From positions 60,868,772 to 60,932,771 of the forward strand of contig CM031596.1 of assembly GCA_018398815.1 (NCBI GenBank): a stretch of DNA of 64,000 nucleotides, written 5' to 3'. Below, piece by piece: positions 10,867-21,349 of this stretch. A model generated the notes under the pieces. It was not told the DNA's origin and did no database searches. It worked only from the letters and a program-made list of their open reading frames with translations. The position numbers and the translations under genes are program-made. Origin of the DNA: Conus ventricosus (Eukaryota; Mollusca; Gastropoda; Neogastropoda; Conidae). Position 1 is the first letter of the stretch. Each line of letters opens with the position of its first letter.

Positions 10867-11764
10867 TCCTAACCAAACTGACTGAAATAATGCAAACTAA
10901 TCTCCAACACGTCTTTTTCGTTCGGCATTTGATATGTATACATGTATGTACATCGTATCGAATGTCGATGGGCGATGTTTTTCTGTCGTTATCTTTGAAG
11001 TTTGATGGTAAGATAACACAACATGACGCCATGATTTTTCTGAAAACATGTTCTTTGATGACAAATCTCTCGGACTGACTGGGTTTGTTTTGGTTTTTTT
11101 TGTTGTTGTTGTTGTTTTGTTTTTTTCGTGAGAACGTGAATCAATGAGATCAACACAATAAACGGAAGGCTTCTATTTTAGACTTGACCAGGACACCGAC
11201 TTTGCCCCAGTCGTGCCGAATGTGCCGTTTCGAAAAGAAAGGAAGAAGAAGAAAAAAGATACTATTTTTTTTCAATCAAACATTCCAAAGACATTCTTAT
11301 GTACAAAGGTTAATGTAGAAACCACGTGTATAACCGCAACAAATATGTTTCAAGAAAAACTTCAGTCACCCACCTAGATAAATCGCATCGCAAAATAACA
11401 ACACAGTACACCTCTTACCTCTCAACCTGTCATGTGTGGAACGACTGACCTAATGCGCAAGCGGAAGTTCATATAAAACAAAATTTACAGCGGAAACACC
11501 TTTACAGCGGATTCTTCAAAAATAAGCTGAATGAAACAAAAGTCCTCGTTCTCCTCATGAACTTCCCTTTTCAGTTTTCTCAGAGAGGTGTCAGTACATG
11601 CAAAATCAGCATTGATATTAGAGCAATCTATGTGCGTGCTTTTAGTGTGAAGAACTGGCAAATGATTTGTACAAGTTGAAGCCTGCGAACTGCTCAGGTT
11701 CAGGTTCAGGTTCAGATTTAGGGGCGATGATTGTTTCATCATAGCCTCACGGCTTTATATGCCC
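10867..11764. other. No gene recognised
   Basis: Contains a TG-rich low-complexity tract (about 11085-11125) and a short run of TTCAGG hexamers (11694-11717). No exon is supported. Confidence 0.5.
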
Positions 11765-12283
11765 CTTCTTTATATGCTCTGTCATTGGTCAGGTCGACAG
11801 TGAGCCCAGTTTTTATTTTCGACCATCAAAGTCGAACATGATGTCTGTTATTATTTCATGCTTATCGATAAGATTTTTAAAAGAGTTAATATTTGGTGCA
11901 CGTTTGATGTTCGGAGTTAGTTTATTCCAAATTGGTGCTATCCTCTGGCTGAAGAAATGTTTCCTTATATTAGTATTAACTTGCTGTATTTGTACTTTGT
12001 CACAACTGTTACGGGTTTATGTTGGTTAGTGCAGGTTCAAAAAAACATGCTTGATCAATATCATCTAGATTATTGAAAATTTTATAAGTTTGGATCAGAT
12101 CTCCTCTTATCCTTCTCGCTTTGAGGGATGGTAACCTTAGGTACCTTAATCTGTCTGAGTCTTCATATGGATAATCAGCAATGTCCGGTATTAACTTAGT
12201 TGCTCTTCTCTGCACCTTTTCTATTTATATTGACTGCCTTTTTAGTCTTGGAGACCATATCACATTGCCATATTCAAGAATCG
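11765..12283 (-). mobile_element. LINE C-terminal fragment (second CR1-like family)
   Basis: The minus strand carries the C-terminal region of a LINE polyprotein. It begins ILEYGNVIWSP near 12275, runs through VQRRATKLIPDIADY (which has a CR1-clade look) and LRYLRLPSLKARRIRGDLI, then on in shifted frames to a tail near 11820. A related copy is at 32741-33085 on plus. At 12283 it stops and a Ty3/gypsy sequence begins on the other strand; its missing N-terminal RT part probably lies beyond that insert at 13975-14420. Confidence 0.75.
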
Positions 12284-13974
12284 AAAATGAATGGACTTGG
12301 AGTCATAACCAGAAAGAAGCTTTCCAGAAACTGAAGGTACTACTGAGCTCAGCTCCAGTTTTGGCTCATTATGACCCTACAAAAGAGACCAAGATATCTG
12401 CAGACGCATCGTCCTATGGACTAGGTGGAGTCTTACTTCAAAAGGAAGGACAGAACTGGAGACCAGTGTTCTACGCATCAAGATCACTGACATCAACTGA
12501 GCAGAGATATGCTCAGGTGGAAAAGGAAGCCTTGGCATCAACTTGGTGTTGCGAGAAGTTTGCGGATTTCTTGATTGGACTAAAAAAGTTCACCATAGAA
12601 ACTGACCACAAACCTCTGCTCTCCTTGCTCAAGAAGAAGAGCTTGGATGAATTAACACCTAGAATCCAACGCTTCAGGATGAGACTGTTACGCTTCTTCT
12701 ATGATGTTGAGTATACACCAGGGAAAAACATCGTGATCGCTGATACACTGTCACGTGCTCCGGGAAATGTTCCAGCTCAACAAGATCATGAGATGGAGAA
12801 GGAGACAAATCAGTTCATAAAACTGCGTAGTTGAGAGTCTTCCTGTCAGTGACAAACTCAGAGAGAAGATCCGAGTCAAACAACTGAAAGACAAAGTCTG
12901 CAGTCAAGTCTCAAATTTCTACAAGACTGACTCATGGCCCGAGACAGCACGACGAGATCCTCAGTTGAAACAGTACTGGTTTGTCCGTCATGATCTCTCA
13001 ATACAGGAGGGATTGCTGCTGTTTCAGAGCCGCATAGTCATTCCAACAGACCTGCAAGAAGAAGTTCTACAAAATATTCACGAAGGGCATCAAGGCATTG
13101 TGAAATGTAGGCATTGGCTAGACAAAGTGTGTGGTGGCCAGGCCTTTCAAAGCAAATAGAAGAAAAAATCTCCAGCTGCAGCGTCTGTGAAAAGGAACGA
13201 GTCCATCACCCTGAACCACTCAAACCAACAAAACCCCTGACTATCCTTGGCAAACGCGTGGAATGGATCTGTTTGAGTACAAAGGCCGAAACTATCTGCT
13301 GATAATTGACTATTTCTCCAGATGGATAGAAATATCTCACCTGCAAAAAACCACATCAGTCTCAATGATTTCACACTGCAAAGCCATCTTCGGAAGACAG
13401 GACATTCCAGAAATAGTTGTCTCAGACAATGGACCTCAATTTAGTTCCAGAGACTTTGCCAAATTTTCAGAAAAGTATGGCTTCACTCACCTGACAAGCA
13501 GCCCCCTTCATCCTCAAGGAAATGGTGAGGCAGAGAGAGCAGTGCAAACCGTGAAAAAACTTGCTGAAGAAAGCTGAAGATGTAAACATCGCTCTTCTGA
13601 ACTACAGAGCTACACCCCTGCAACATGGACCGAGTCCAGCTGAACTCATTATGGGAAGAAAACTAAGAACGAAAATTCCCTGTATGCCATGTCATCACCT
13701 TCCAATCGACAGAAACTTTACAAAGTTCCAGGAAATTGATGCGAGCATCAAACAGAAGCAGAAAAAGAACTTTGATCGTCGTCACAGAACAAAGCCACTG
13801 GAACCCCTGAAGAAAAAAGAGAAGGTGTGGATAAAAACTCCCAGAGATGAAGAAGCCGTCGTAGTCAGCAAACCGACAACATCCTCGTACACTCTGCAAA
13901 CCCGTACCGGCCAACAAAGGAGGAACAGATGGCAACCAACGATCGATGCCCACAAGACGAGATACGACAGTTTC
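12284..13974 (+). pseudogene. Ty3/gypsy pol fragment: RNase H and integrase
   Basis: Plus strand, starting mid-pol. The RNase H region (12284-12834) has SADASSYGLGGVLLQ and ends near IADTLSRAPG. After a stop and frameshift comes the integrase zinc finger (HEGHQG about 13078, then CSVCEKER about 13178). The integrase core follows: LLIIDYFSRW (first Asp), VVSDNGPQF (second Asp) and GNGEAERAVQ (Glu), then a C-terminal part (13561-13970) beginning LLNYRATPLQHGPSPAELIMGRKL. Frameshifts near 13140 and 13570 and the stop near 12832 break it into pieces. Gag, protease, most of the RT and both LTRs are absent. The open frame reaching back to 12181 is antisense LINE and not part of the protein. Confidence 0.9.
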
Positions 13975-14420
13975 CAGGGTCAGTTCTTGTTCCCTTTTGA
14001 AAATAGGTATTACTGTTGCCGTTTTCCAGTCTCGAGGTAGAGTTCCTTGCTCTATAGATTTGTTAAAAAGGATACTAAGAGGCTCTGCTAGTTCTGTGCT
14101 TAGTTCTTTTAAAACGCGAGATGGAATAGCATCAGGTCCTTGCGCTTTATTCGAATTTAGATTATCAAGTTTCTTTTTAACCAGTTCCGGGGTAATAATT
14201 ACATCATAGACAGCTTTACCATTTGATTTACATTTTGGTATTACATCTGGTATGTCCCTTTTATCCTCTCGAGACATCTGGTATGTCCCTTTTATCCCCT
14301 CTCTTTTATCCTGCTGGTGACAACTGCGTTCAAACAAGGAAAACAAAGATGAAGAAGTACACACTGGGCTGCCTTTTTGATTGTTTACTGGTATAATAAA
14401 TAGTTGGGGGGGGTTAACAA
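13975..14420 (-). mobile_element. LINE reverse transcriptase N-terminal fragment
   Basis: The minus strand reads VKKKLDNLNSNKAQGPDAI, then LSILFNKSIEQGTLPRDWK and ATVIPIFKR, the opening blocks of a CR1-type RT. Similarity ends at 13975-13995, where the gypsy fragment begins. Same strand and correct order with the C-terminal piece at 11765-12283, so both are probably halves of one LINE. A 29-base direct repeat-like duplication (GGTATGTCCCTTTTATC, 14250-14297) lies upstream. Confidence 0.75.
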
Positions 14421-14878
14421 GTGTTCCGGGCATATATGTCAGTTCGGACCCCAGTGAAGCAGATGAGGAAACGCCAAAAGACCCAAATATTCCTGCAACG
14501 TTTGCACATAATTCGGTTTAAAGATATCAGGCCCCCTTCACCCTCTCTCTTCCACCTGACCTAATTCGCCAATCAGAACATTCTATTTATGGCGCGGGGT
14601 GGGACACAGTAAGGGCGGGCAGGTGGGGGAACAAAGACAACAAAAGACAGCGCCATTGGTTGGACTGGGAGGGAAGAGGGGATGATGGGACTACGTGGTT
14701 TTGTGTATGTGCGTTTTTTTTTTTGTTTTTTTTAAATAGTTATTTTGCCCCCTGCTTCCGTAGACAGTCACTGGGTCAACACCCTGAAGTAGAAGTACTT
14801 TTCATCAGATTCCTCAAGCTTTGTCGGTTTCGTGCCAAGACTTGAGTCGACGCAAAGCTCCCCCTACCCCCGTCCACT
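14421..14878. other. No gene recognised
   Basis: Non-repetitive DNA with a poly-T tract (14714-14733). No supported exon. Confidence 0.45.
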
Positions 14879-15107
14879 CTTCTTCTTCTTCTTCCTAAAA
14901 TACTGGTTCACTCAAAAACGAGTAGGTCACCAGCGCGCATGTTAAAAAGTAAAATAAAATAACATAAAATAGTGCGACTCAGACTGTTGGCCCCTGGAGC
15001 AAATTTGGCAACAAGGGGTCGCACTCGATATTTAAGAAGTTAAAAGCAATGGCCAAATTCGGGCCCAGGTAACAGTAATATATCTGGGGAAGTAAAATAG
15101 AAAATCG

Positions 15108-16660
15108 TCAATATGCAGATATCAAAACTGTCGTATCAATTTGTTTTTTAAATGAGATTGCATTTGTGGCAATCTTGATGACACCCGGCAGTGAGTTCCA
15201 CAGCCTTACAGAACTGGGATAAAAAGAATGTAAGTGGCTGTCAATATTTGATGCAGGTATGGTATAACATTGACCGCCACTCCTGGTGCTACTTTTATTC
15301 AATACTAGTTGTTCCATTGGAAATATCAATTACTTTAGCTCTGCCTTTGAAGAAGATGTTAAGTTTGATAAAAGCTCTTCTCTCTTCTAAGGGTTTCCAT
15401 TCCAATTTCCTCATGTCTTCCTAGTATTCCCCTTTTCTCTGATGTGGTTCCCTGTTACGAACCGTGCTGCTCTCTTCTGAATCTTTTCGAGGTTATCAAT
15501 GTCCTTTAGATGGTAAGGATCCCAAACTGAGCAACCATATTCCATACTGGTCTAAAACCCGTGTTTTGTAGCAGTCGTCTTTAACTTTTGGGGGCAGTCA
15601 TTGATATTCCTGTAGAAGAAAGCTAAGATGTTATTTGTTTTCTTACATACTAAATTGTAATGTTCTTTCCATTTGAGACGACTATCTATAATCACGCCTA
15701 AATATTTTGCAGCATAGTTTCTTTAAGAATAGTATTATGGATAGAATAATCTGATCTAATTGGTGAGCGTTTGTTACATATACGCAACACTTGGCACTTT
15801 TGGGGATGAAATTCCATTTTCCAAGTTCTTTCCCACTCTTGTAAAGCGTTTAGATCTTCTTGTAGAATGCGTGTATCATTCTTGCTTCTGATTGTTCTAT
15901 ATACTAAGCTGTCATCTGCAAAAAGCCTTATAGTAGTTCCAGGAGAGAGATTTCTACTTATGTCATTTATATAAATTAAGAAAAACAAGGGCCGCAGAAC
16001 AGTTCCCTGTGGTAACACTGACAAGACGGTTTACAATGGGATGACGACCCTTCCACAACAACTTTCTGCGTTCTCCCAACGAGGAATGATCTAGCCCATT
16101 TTAGCACAGAACCGCCAATGCCAATGTGTTCTAATTTAAGCAGCAGGCCCTCATGGTCAACCTTATCAAAGGGTTTAGAAAAGTCTAATAAAAAATTGCA
16201 TCTACTTGCTGTCTGTTGTTAAGACAGTTATTAAAATCATTGAGAGTTGTTATAAGTTGAGTCTCACAACTCCTTCGCTGTCTAAAACCATGCTGGGCAT
16301 TATTTAAGAAGTCATATTTGTCAAGATGGTCCATTATGCTACTATATATTATGTGTTCAAGTATTTAGCTGATATGGATGTAAGAGATACAGGTCTATAG
16401 TTCTCTGCTTTTGTTTTGTCACCCTTTTTGAATAAGGGAACAATGCTCGCATCTCGCCACTCATCAGGTATTACTCCCTGGTCCAGTGAAGCTTGGTAAA
16501 GTAGTTGGTATACCTCACTCAATTCATTGGTACATAATTTTAAGAGCTTGCCAGGAACGCCATCGGAACCAGTAGCTTTGTTTTCATTGATGTTGGTCAG
16601 TAACTTAAATACTCCTGCTTTGTTTACTTGATGTTTTGCATTTCAGGGAGTTTATCATCC
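15108..16660 (-). pseudogene. LINE reverse transcriptase and C-terminal domain, frameshifted
   Basis: RT blocks match copy A: DFSKAFD-type region broken by an extra A run near 16195, then FADDSLVY (about 15915). After more frameshifts the C-terminal domain follows, with MEYGCSVWDPYHLKDID (about 15540) and the closing block SSVRLWNSLPGVIK (about 15190). The frame stops at 15108. At least four frameshifts are visible relative to copy A, so it cannot be translated whole. Confidence 0.8.
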
Positions 16661-16803
16661 TTTAGTCTAACGTTAATTAAAGGTTTGGGATTTGAGAAAA
16701 CTGAACAAAACTGCTTGTTTAGTAAATTTGCTTTCCCTTCAGGGTCCTGTATTAGGTTATTCTGGTTGTTTCTCAGGTCTGAATCCCAATGTTGTCCTGT
16801 CTC

Positions 16804-17500
16804 TTACTCCTTATGTAAGACCATAATTTTCTTGTTTTGATGATCACCTTCTGAAATCATCGAATTAACATAATTGGAGTGAGCAAGCCTACATTCTCTC
16901 TGACACCTTCTCTTAATATGTTTATACCTAACCAGTAATCTTTCTGAATTAGGATGTAGTTTCAATTTCTTAAAGAAACGATGTTTCCTTCTCAACAAAC
17001 GTTTAGTTTTTGTTGTAATCCATGGCTGGTGGTTCTTGCTTGAAGTTATTTTAGTAGGTATGTTGTCATCCATAATAAATTCCAAGTTAGTTTTTATACA
17101 CTTCCAAAGGTCACTGACATTATCTTTAACACTATGGGACCTCAAAAAAAGACGACTGAAATCATGAGTATCCCTGCGCAATTTTGGTAAATCTGCTTGG
17201 TTCCAGAGTCTGATGGTACGTTTAGGAGGTTTTCTTCGAAAGGGTTGAAAGTTGCTCTCTAAGAGAATTATGTCATGATCACCCAGGCCTGCAATTAATT
17301 CCTGATTGCCTAAAGCGCCTGGACAATTGGTAAAAAATAAATCCAGGAATGCCTTACCACGAGTTGGTGCTTCAACTGACTGCACTAATCCAAGGTCTTT
17401 GGTGGTATCAAAAAACTGAGTATTAATATTTTACTGTATTGATTACCAAGTATGGCATCTTCACCCCAATCAATATCTGGTAAGTTAGTAGCTATGCCAT
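16804..17500 (-). pseudogene. LINE endonuclease C-terminal part and linker
   Basis: Starts with NLPDIDWGEDAI near 17480, the Asp-containing block of the apurinic-type endonuclease. After a frameshift it continues through FLDLFFTNCPGAL and GLGDHDIILLE, with the catalytic DH pair. A basic linker rich in Lys and Arg (TTKTKRLLRRKHRFFKKLK) leads toward the RT. The N-terminal half of the endonuclease is missing. Confidence 0.8.
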
Positions 17501-17510
17501 TTTTGTCTGT

Positions 17511-18199
17511 CCATCGATTTTTCCGTGTTTTCGTCGATCTCCCAAGGCCATTATCTTGTTATGACAATACCAACATAAATTTATTTTCTTCACTGATGAC
17601 ATTCGCCGAGTGTGCCGCTGCTTGATGAACACCTTAGGATGACATAATCCCGTTCTAACAAAGAGCACATGCGTGAGACGTTTCACCAATGCTACAAGCT
17701 GGGCTGTCACACTGGCGAGTGTGTCTCGGCTGTCCAAAACCTTGCTAGGAGCTGGAACAGCCACTCAATCTTTTCACGACAGAAATCTGCTTTCTGGCTC
17801 CCTAGGATGGAATCATCTGAAAAAGTGCAATAAACTTGCAATCTGTGAGCAGCTGCAGGAAAAGCGAGGGGGGGGGGGGGGGGGGGGGGGGGGTAATTTT
17901 TGCAATCATAAGGGCGACAAGTGTGTACCGAAGAAATCAACTTTACCGCGTAGATAGAGATCTGTCACCATCATTCATGAATATGGAAGATTCAAGGCAC
18001 ACTGGCACCTTGAGAGAGAGAGCGAGAGCCGAAAGAGAGAGAGAGAGAGTGTCACTGTGTGTGTGTGTGTGCACAGAACAACACATTCTGAGAGACGACG
18101 TGATTGAATGCACTGACGACATAATGTGTGTGTGTGTGTGTGTATGAGAGAGAGAGAGCGAGAGAGAGAGAGAGAGCGTGCTTATTAATACTTAAAAGT
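17511..18199. other. Simple repeats, no supported gene
   Basis: Holds a poly-G run (17869-17893), a GA/GT tract (18011-18071) and another at 18124-18178. A 90-codon minus-strand frame (17492-17764) contains a CWYCHNK motif, but it overlaps the LINE edge and is not recognisable. Confidence 0.6.
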
Positions 18200-18350
18200 T
18201 TAAATATTTCAGTCCATGATTCTTGGGGTTGACATATCCGTGCATACGAGTTTAAGTGTATTTCATGTGTGATGGAAGTTTCAATTTCATCAAGGAGGCG
18301 TCACTGCGTGCGGGCTAGTCCATATACGCTACACCACGTGCGCTAAGGTT
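18200..18350. repeat. SINE-like dispersed repeat fragment
   Basis: The stretch AAGGAGGCGTCACTGCGTGC and the following CATATACGCTACACCACG (18291-18340) match a short repeat I recall as common in gastropod genomes, probably tRNA-derived. This rests on memory of the motif; only one copy is in the window. Confidence 0.35.
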
Positions 18351-19072
18351 TTAGACCACACTACGCATGATTTGAAGCTGATGGATAAATGAATTAACAA
18401 CAAAAATGAGACAATTGAAGAAGAGAGTCTCGTGGCTATGACTCAGCAATGTCTGACCTATGTGGGGCCTGAAATGTGTATAGCCTGCCAGCAGCTCCAC
18501 ATACAAAGGCGCTTCCAATAATAGAATTATGTCGTTTGTCCTGGGGAGTTTGTTTTGGCCTGTTTTTCTTTCTTTTCTTTTCTTTTCTTTTCTTTTTTTT
18601 TTCTTCGCCCCTCAAGATTGAATAATCTTCGACAAGTCGATTTTCTTCGCCCTCAAGTGTAAAATTAGAAAGAACTTGAAGAAGAAGAAGACAGCCTGTC
18701 TGAGCATATCTCTACAGCAGTGGTAAGGAATCCAGATCCCTAAAATATGGACATCATCATACACTTTGTCTGCTTAGAATTCACGTCAAATCTGAGAAGA
18801 GGACAAAAATCATACATATTTCATTTATCTACTTCTTTGATTTTAACACCATTGATGTAGAACCAACACCATTAGTGTAGAACCAACACCACTGATGTAG
18901 AACCCTTGGGTGGAAACTAATTTTTACCATATTACCCACAGGGAGTTTGTTTTCACTGGCGATTGTTAGTTTGTCTGTCTGTCAGCAATATTGAAAAACT
19001 AACGAACCCAGGCCTATTACAAAACTTGCTTGTTGAAATTGTGGAAAGTAGCTCAAGGACGAACCAATAAAA
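18351..19072. other. Low-complexity tracts, no gene recognised
   Basis: Contains a (CTTTT)n tract at 18570-18603 and three tandem copies of a 20-base unit (type ACACCATTGATGTAGAACCA) at 18845-18904. No exon is supported. Confidence 0.6.
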
Positions 19073-20470
19073 TCATATTTTAGTGGAGATCTGTGCTGCG
19101 GATCCGGATCGACGAGCAGGTATGCGATCCTTCAGTTTGATCTCAGCAGGGGTCTGTGCTCTCCTTCGTGATTCTTTATGTTCTCCCTTGACTCCGTGGG
19201 AAGTCACTGGGATATTGATGATGAAGGACAGTTCACCAGGATCCTCCAGTTCTGTTGGTTGTATGCCAAAGTCTGGGTCTCTGTAAATGTTTTCCCTGTC
19301 CACTCCGCAATATTGTCACTCTATCCTTTTCTTTTTCTTCTTTCCGTCCCCTTCCTTCAACATTTCCTTGAAAAATTGTTTTACCAGGGGCACTGGATCG
19401 TGTTACATGTTCATATCAACGTAATTGTCTTTTCTTGGGTGTACCTTCTGATAGTTCGTTTTGCTTGGTGACTGTGGTATGATTAGTACAGCTGATGTTC
19501 AGTGTCTTTCACTAACATATCATTTCCTCGGCTTGGATGATTCTTTCCGGGTGCGCTGCGATTCCCATGCATACAGGAAGATGGAATATACCAGCACACA
19601 CAGGAGCTTGGCCTTGTGTTTCATACAGATGTTCTTGTCCTTCCGTGCAGGTTTTCATCCGAATGGTGCTTTGGTGGTCTTTGCTATCTTTGAGAGGAAT
19701 TCTGGTTTAGATCCCCAACTGCTGATGATAAATCCAAGATAAGGTAATCACCTGTTGAACAGTTTATAAATTCTGACCACGTACAGTACCGATGGTGGTA
19801 TTGTGGCTGGCCATCGACTTGGTCTTCTAGGCGCTGATTTTCATGCCACATCTTGTTGAAGTATCATCCAGTCGTTCAACAAGCTCGGTGAGTTCTTGTT
19901 CACAGCCTAACGGACCATTGATGTCATCTGCACGAAGATCTGTGATGGTTCGTCCTCCAATGCTGACTGTGCTAACATGCTATTCAAGTATAGCAGTCAT
20001 AATGCGTTCCAGGAATATGCTGGAAAGTGAGGTAGATAAGAAGCAGCCCTGACGTACTCCAACTGCAGTACACAACCATTCTCCGATAGCAGCCTGTATG
20101 AGCACGGCACCAGTCGCTTTGCAGAACAGTTGCTGGATGGTTTTGATAAGCTTCTGCCCAGTGTTAATATTTTTCATTGTGCCCCAAAGCACATCCTGCC
20201 AGACACCGTTGAACACCTTTTTGAAGTCTATGAAGACGTGGTAGAACTCCCTCTGATGCTGGAACTGTTTTTTCGCAAAGGGGGCGAGATCTAAGATCCA
20301 TTCAGTTGTACTTCTGCCTTTGCGGAATCCAGCCTGTTCTTCGGGAATAATGGTATATGTTTGCTGTTGCAATCTATTCCGAATGACTTCGTGCAACACT
20401 TCGTTGCGGCAAAGCCGATTAAGCTTCTAATGCGGTAGTTCTGGCACTTTAGGAGATTTCATTTCTGTTG
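19073..20470 (-). pseudogene. RTE-like LINE, reverse transcriptase to C terminus
   Basis: The RT part (19980-20399) reads IIPEEQAGFRKGRSTTEWI, then FYHVFIDFKKVFNGVW and GVRQGCFLS. Palm Asp is kept in the IDFKK block. Below 19980 the frame is broken, but blocks resembling ADDINGPLGCEQELTELVER (about 19930) and, near the end, WTGKTFTETQTLAYNQQNW (about 19250-19305) show that the element runs to about 19080. The catalytic YADD/FADD position is disturbed. No endonuclease part is present. Similar elements are widespread in molluscs. Confidence 0.75.
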
Positions 20471-20504
20471 ATCAATGACAACTGCCTGTCATCTTCTGAA
20501 TAGC

Positions 20505-20745
20505 CATTCCACACACACATATAAGCTTACACAAGCGCGCGCGCACGCAAAACACACGACACACAATCACGCATGCGCACATACACACACGCAAGCACAA
20601 ACACATTCCGATGCACACATGCGCGCACACACGCACACACAACCGCGCGTGTGCACATGCACACACATGCACACGAGCGTGCGCGCGCACACGCGCACAC
20701 ACACACACACACATGCACGCACGCGCACGGACGCACGCATACACA

Positions 20746-20825
<80 letters not shown>
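20505..20825. repeat. CA microsatellite
   Basis: An interrupted CA/CG tract followed by about 75 bases of pure (CA)n. The long histidine/threonine and cysteine/valine frames over it are artefacts. Confidence 0.95.
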
Positions 20826-20826
<1 letters not shown>

Positions 20827-21349
20827 CTCTAGTAGCAGCGCAGACAACGATAGCCGAGTACTAACATCTGTCCAGCATGGTGGGCTAATGTGGAAGTCAG
20901 GTGTCTGCTAAATTGTGTCCAAGAGACCCTTGTCGTAAACCATGTCATTGTAGTTATTGATTTATTAATCCATTCAACTCAATCATACGCACGTTGGTTC
21001 ATAGCTTAGCAGATGTATAGGTATATGGCCCAGTCCACACGCAGTGACACCCCATGAGAAAAACTGAAACTGTTCAAGTCCTTTACAATCTTAAAAGCTT
21101 TCTTTATGTTGATGTTGACTTGTACCCCCAGTTCTTACAGAACAGGAGTACTTTACAATGGGAACGAAGAAATGCTGTTTGTGTGTCTGTCTGTCTGTGT
21201 GTCTGTCCGTGGTCAAAATGTGTTCCACTCACTCCGGACAAATCTTCTGGGCCGATCTTTCTGAAAATTTGTACGTATGTTCATTATGGGTCACGGATGA
21301 TCCCCGATGTTTGATTTTACCAGAATAGACGTTACAAAACGGCAAATCA
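20826..21349. other. Probable dispersed repeat, no gene
   Basis: A (TGTC)n tract at 21181-21210 precedes a stretch (CGGACAAATCTTCTGGGCCG and on) that has the look of an invertebrate interspersed repeat. It leads directly into the corrupted block. Confidence 0.4.

Larger units (their letters stand above)
14879..17510 (-). mobile_element. CR1/jockey-like LINE, copy B, 5'-truncated with intact 3' end
   Basis: Reading on the minus strand: end of the endonuclease (near 17500), linker, reverse transcriptase, C-terminal domain, 3' UTR, and a (GAA)n tail at 14879-14895. Several one-base indels break the frame. The truncation inside the endonuclease is what incomplete target-primed reverse transcription usually leaves. 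The 3' tail is confirmed by a second copy of the last 60 bases at 34733-34791. Confidence 0.85.

Noticed and set aside
11694..11717. TTCAGG hexamer run as a possible telomere-like repeat
   Set aside because: Only about four units, and the unit is not the animal TTAGGG.
12181..12283. Extension of the gypsy RNase H frame to an upstream Met
   Set aside because: This part is the antisense of a LINE C-terminus; the fused frame is accidental.
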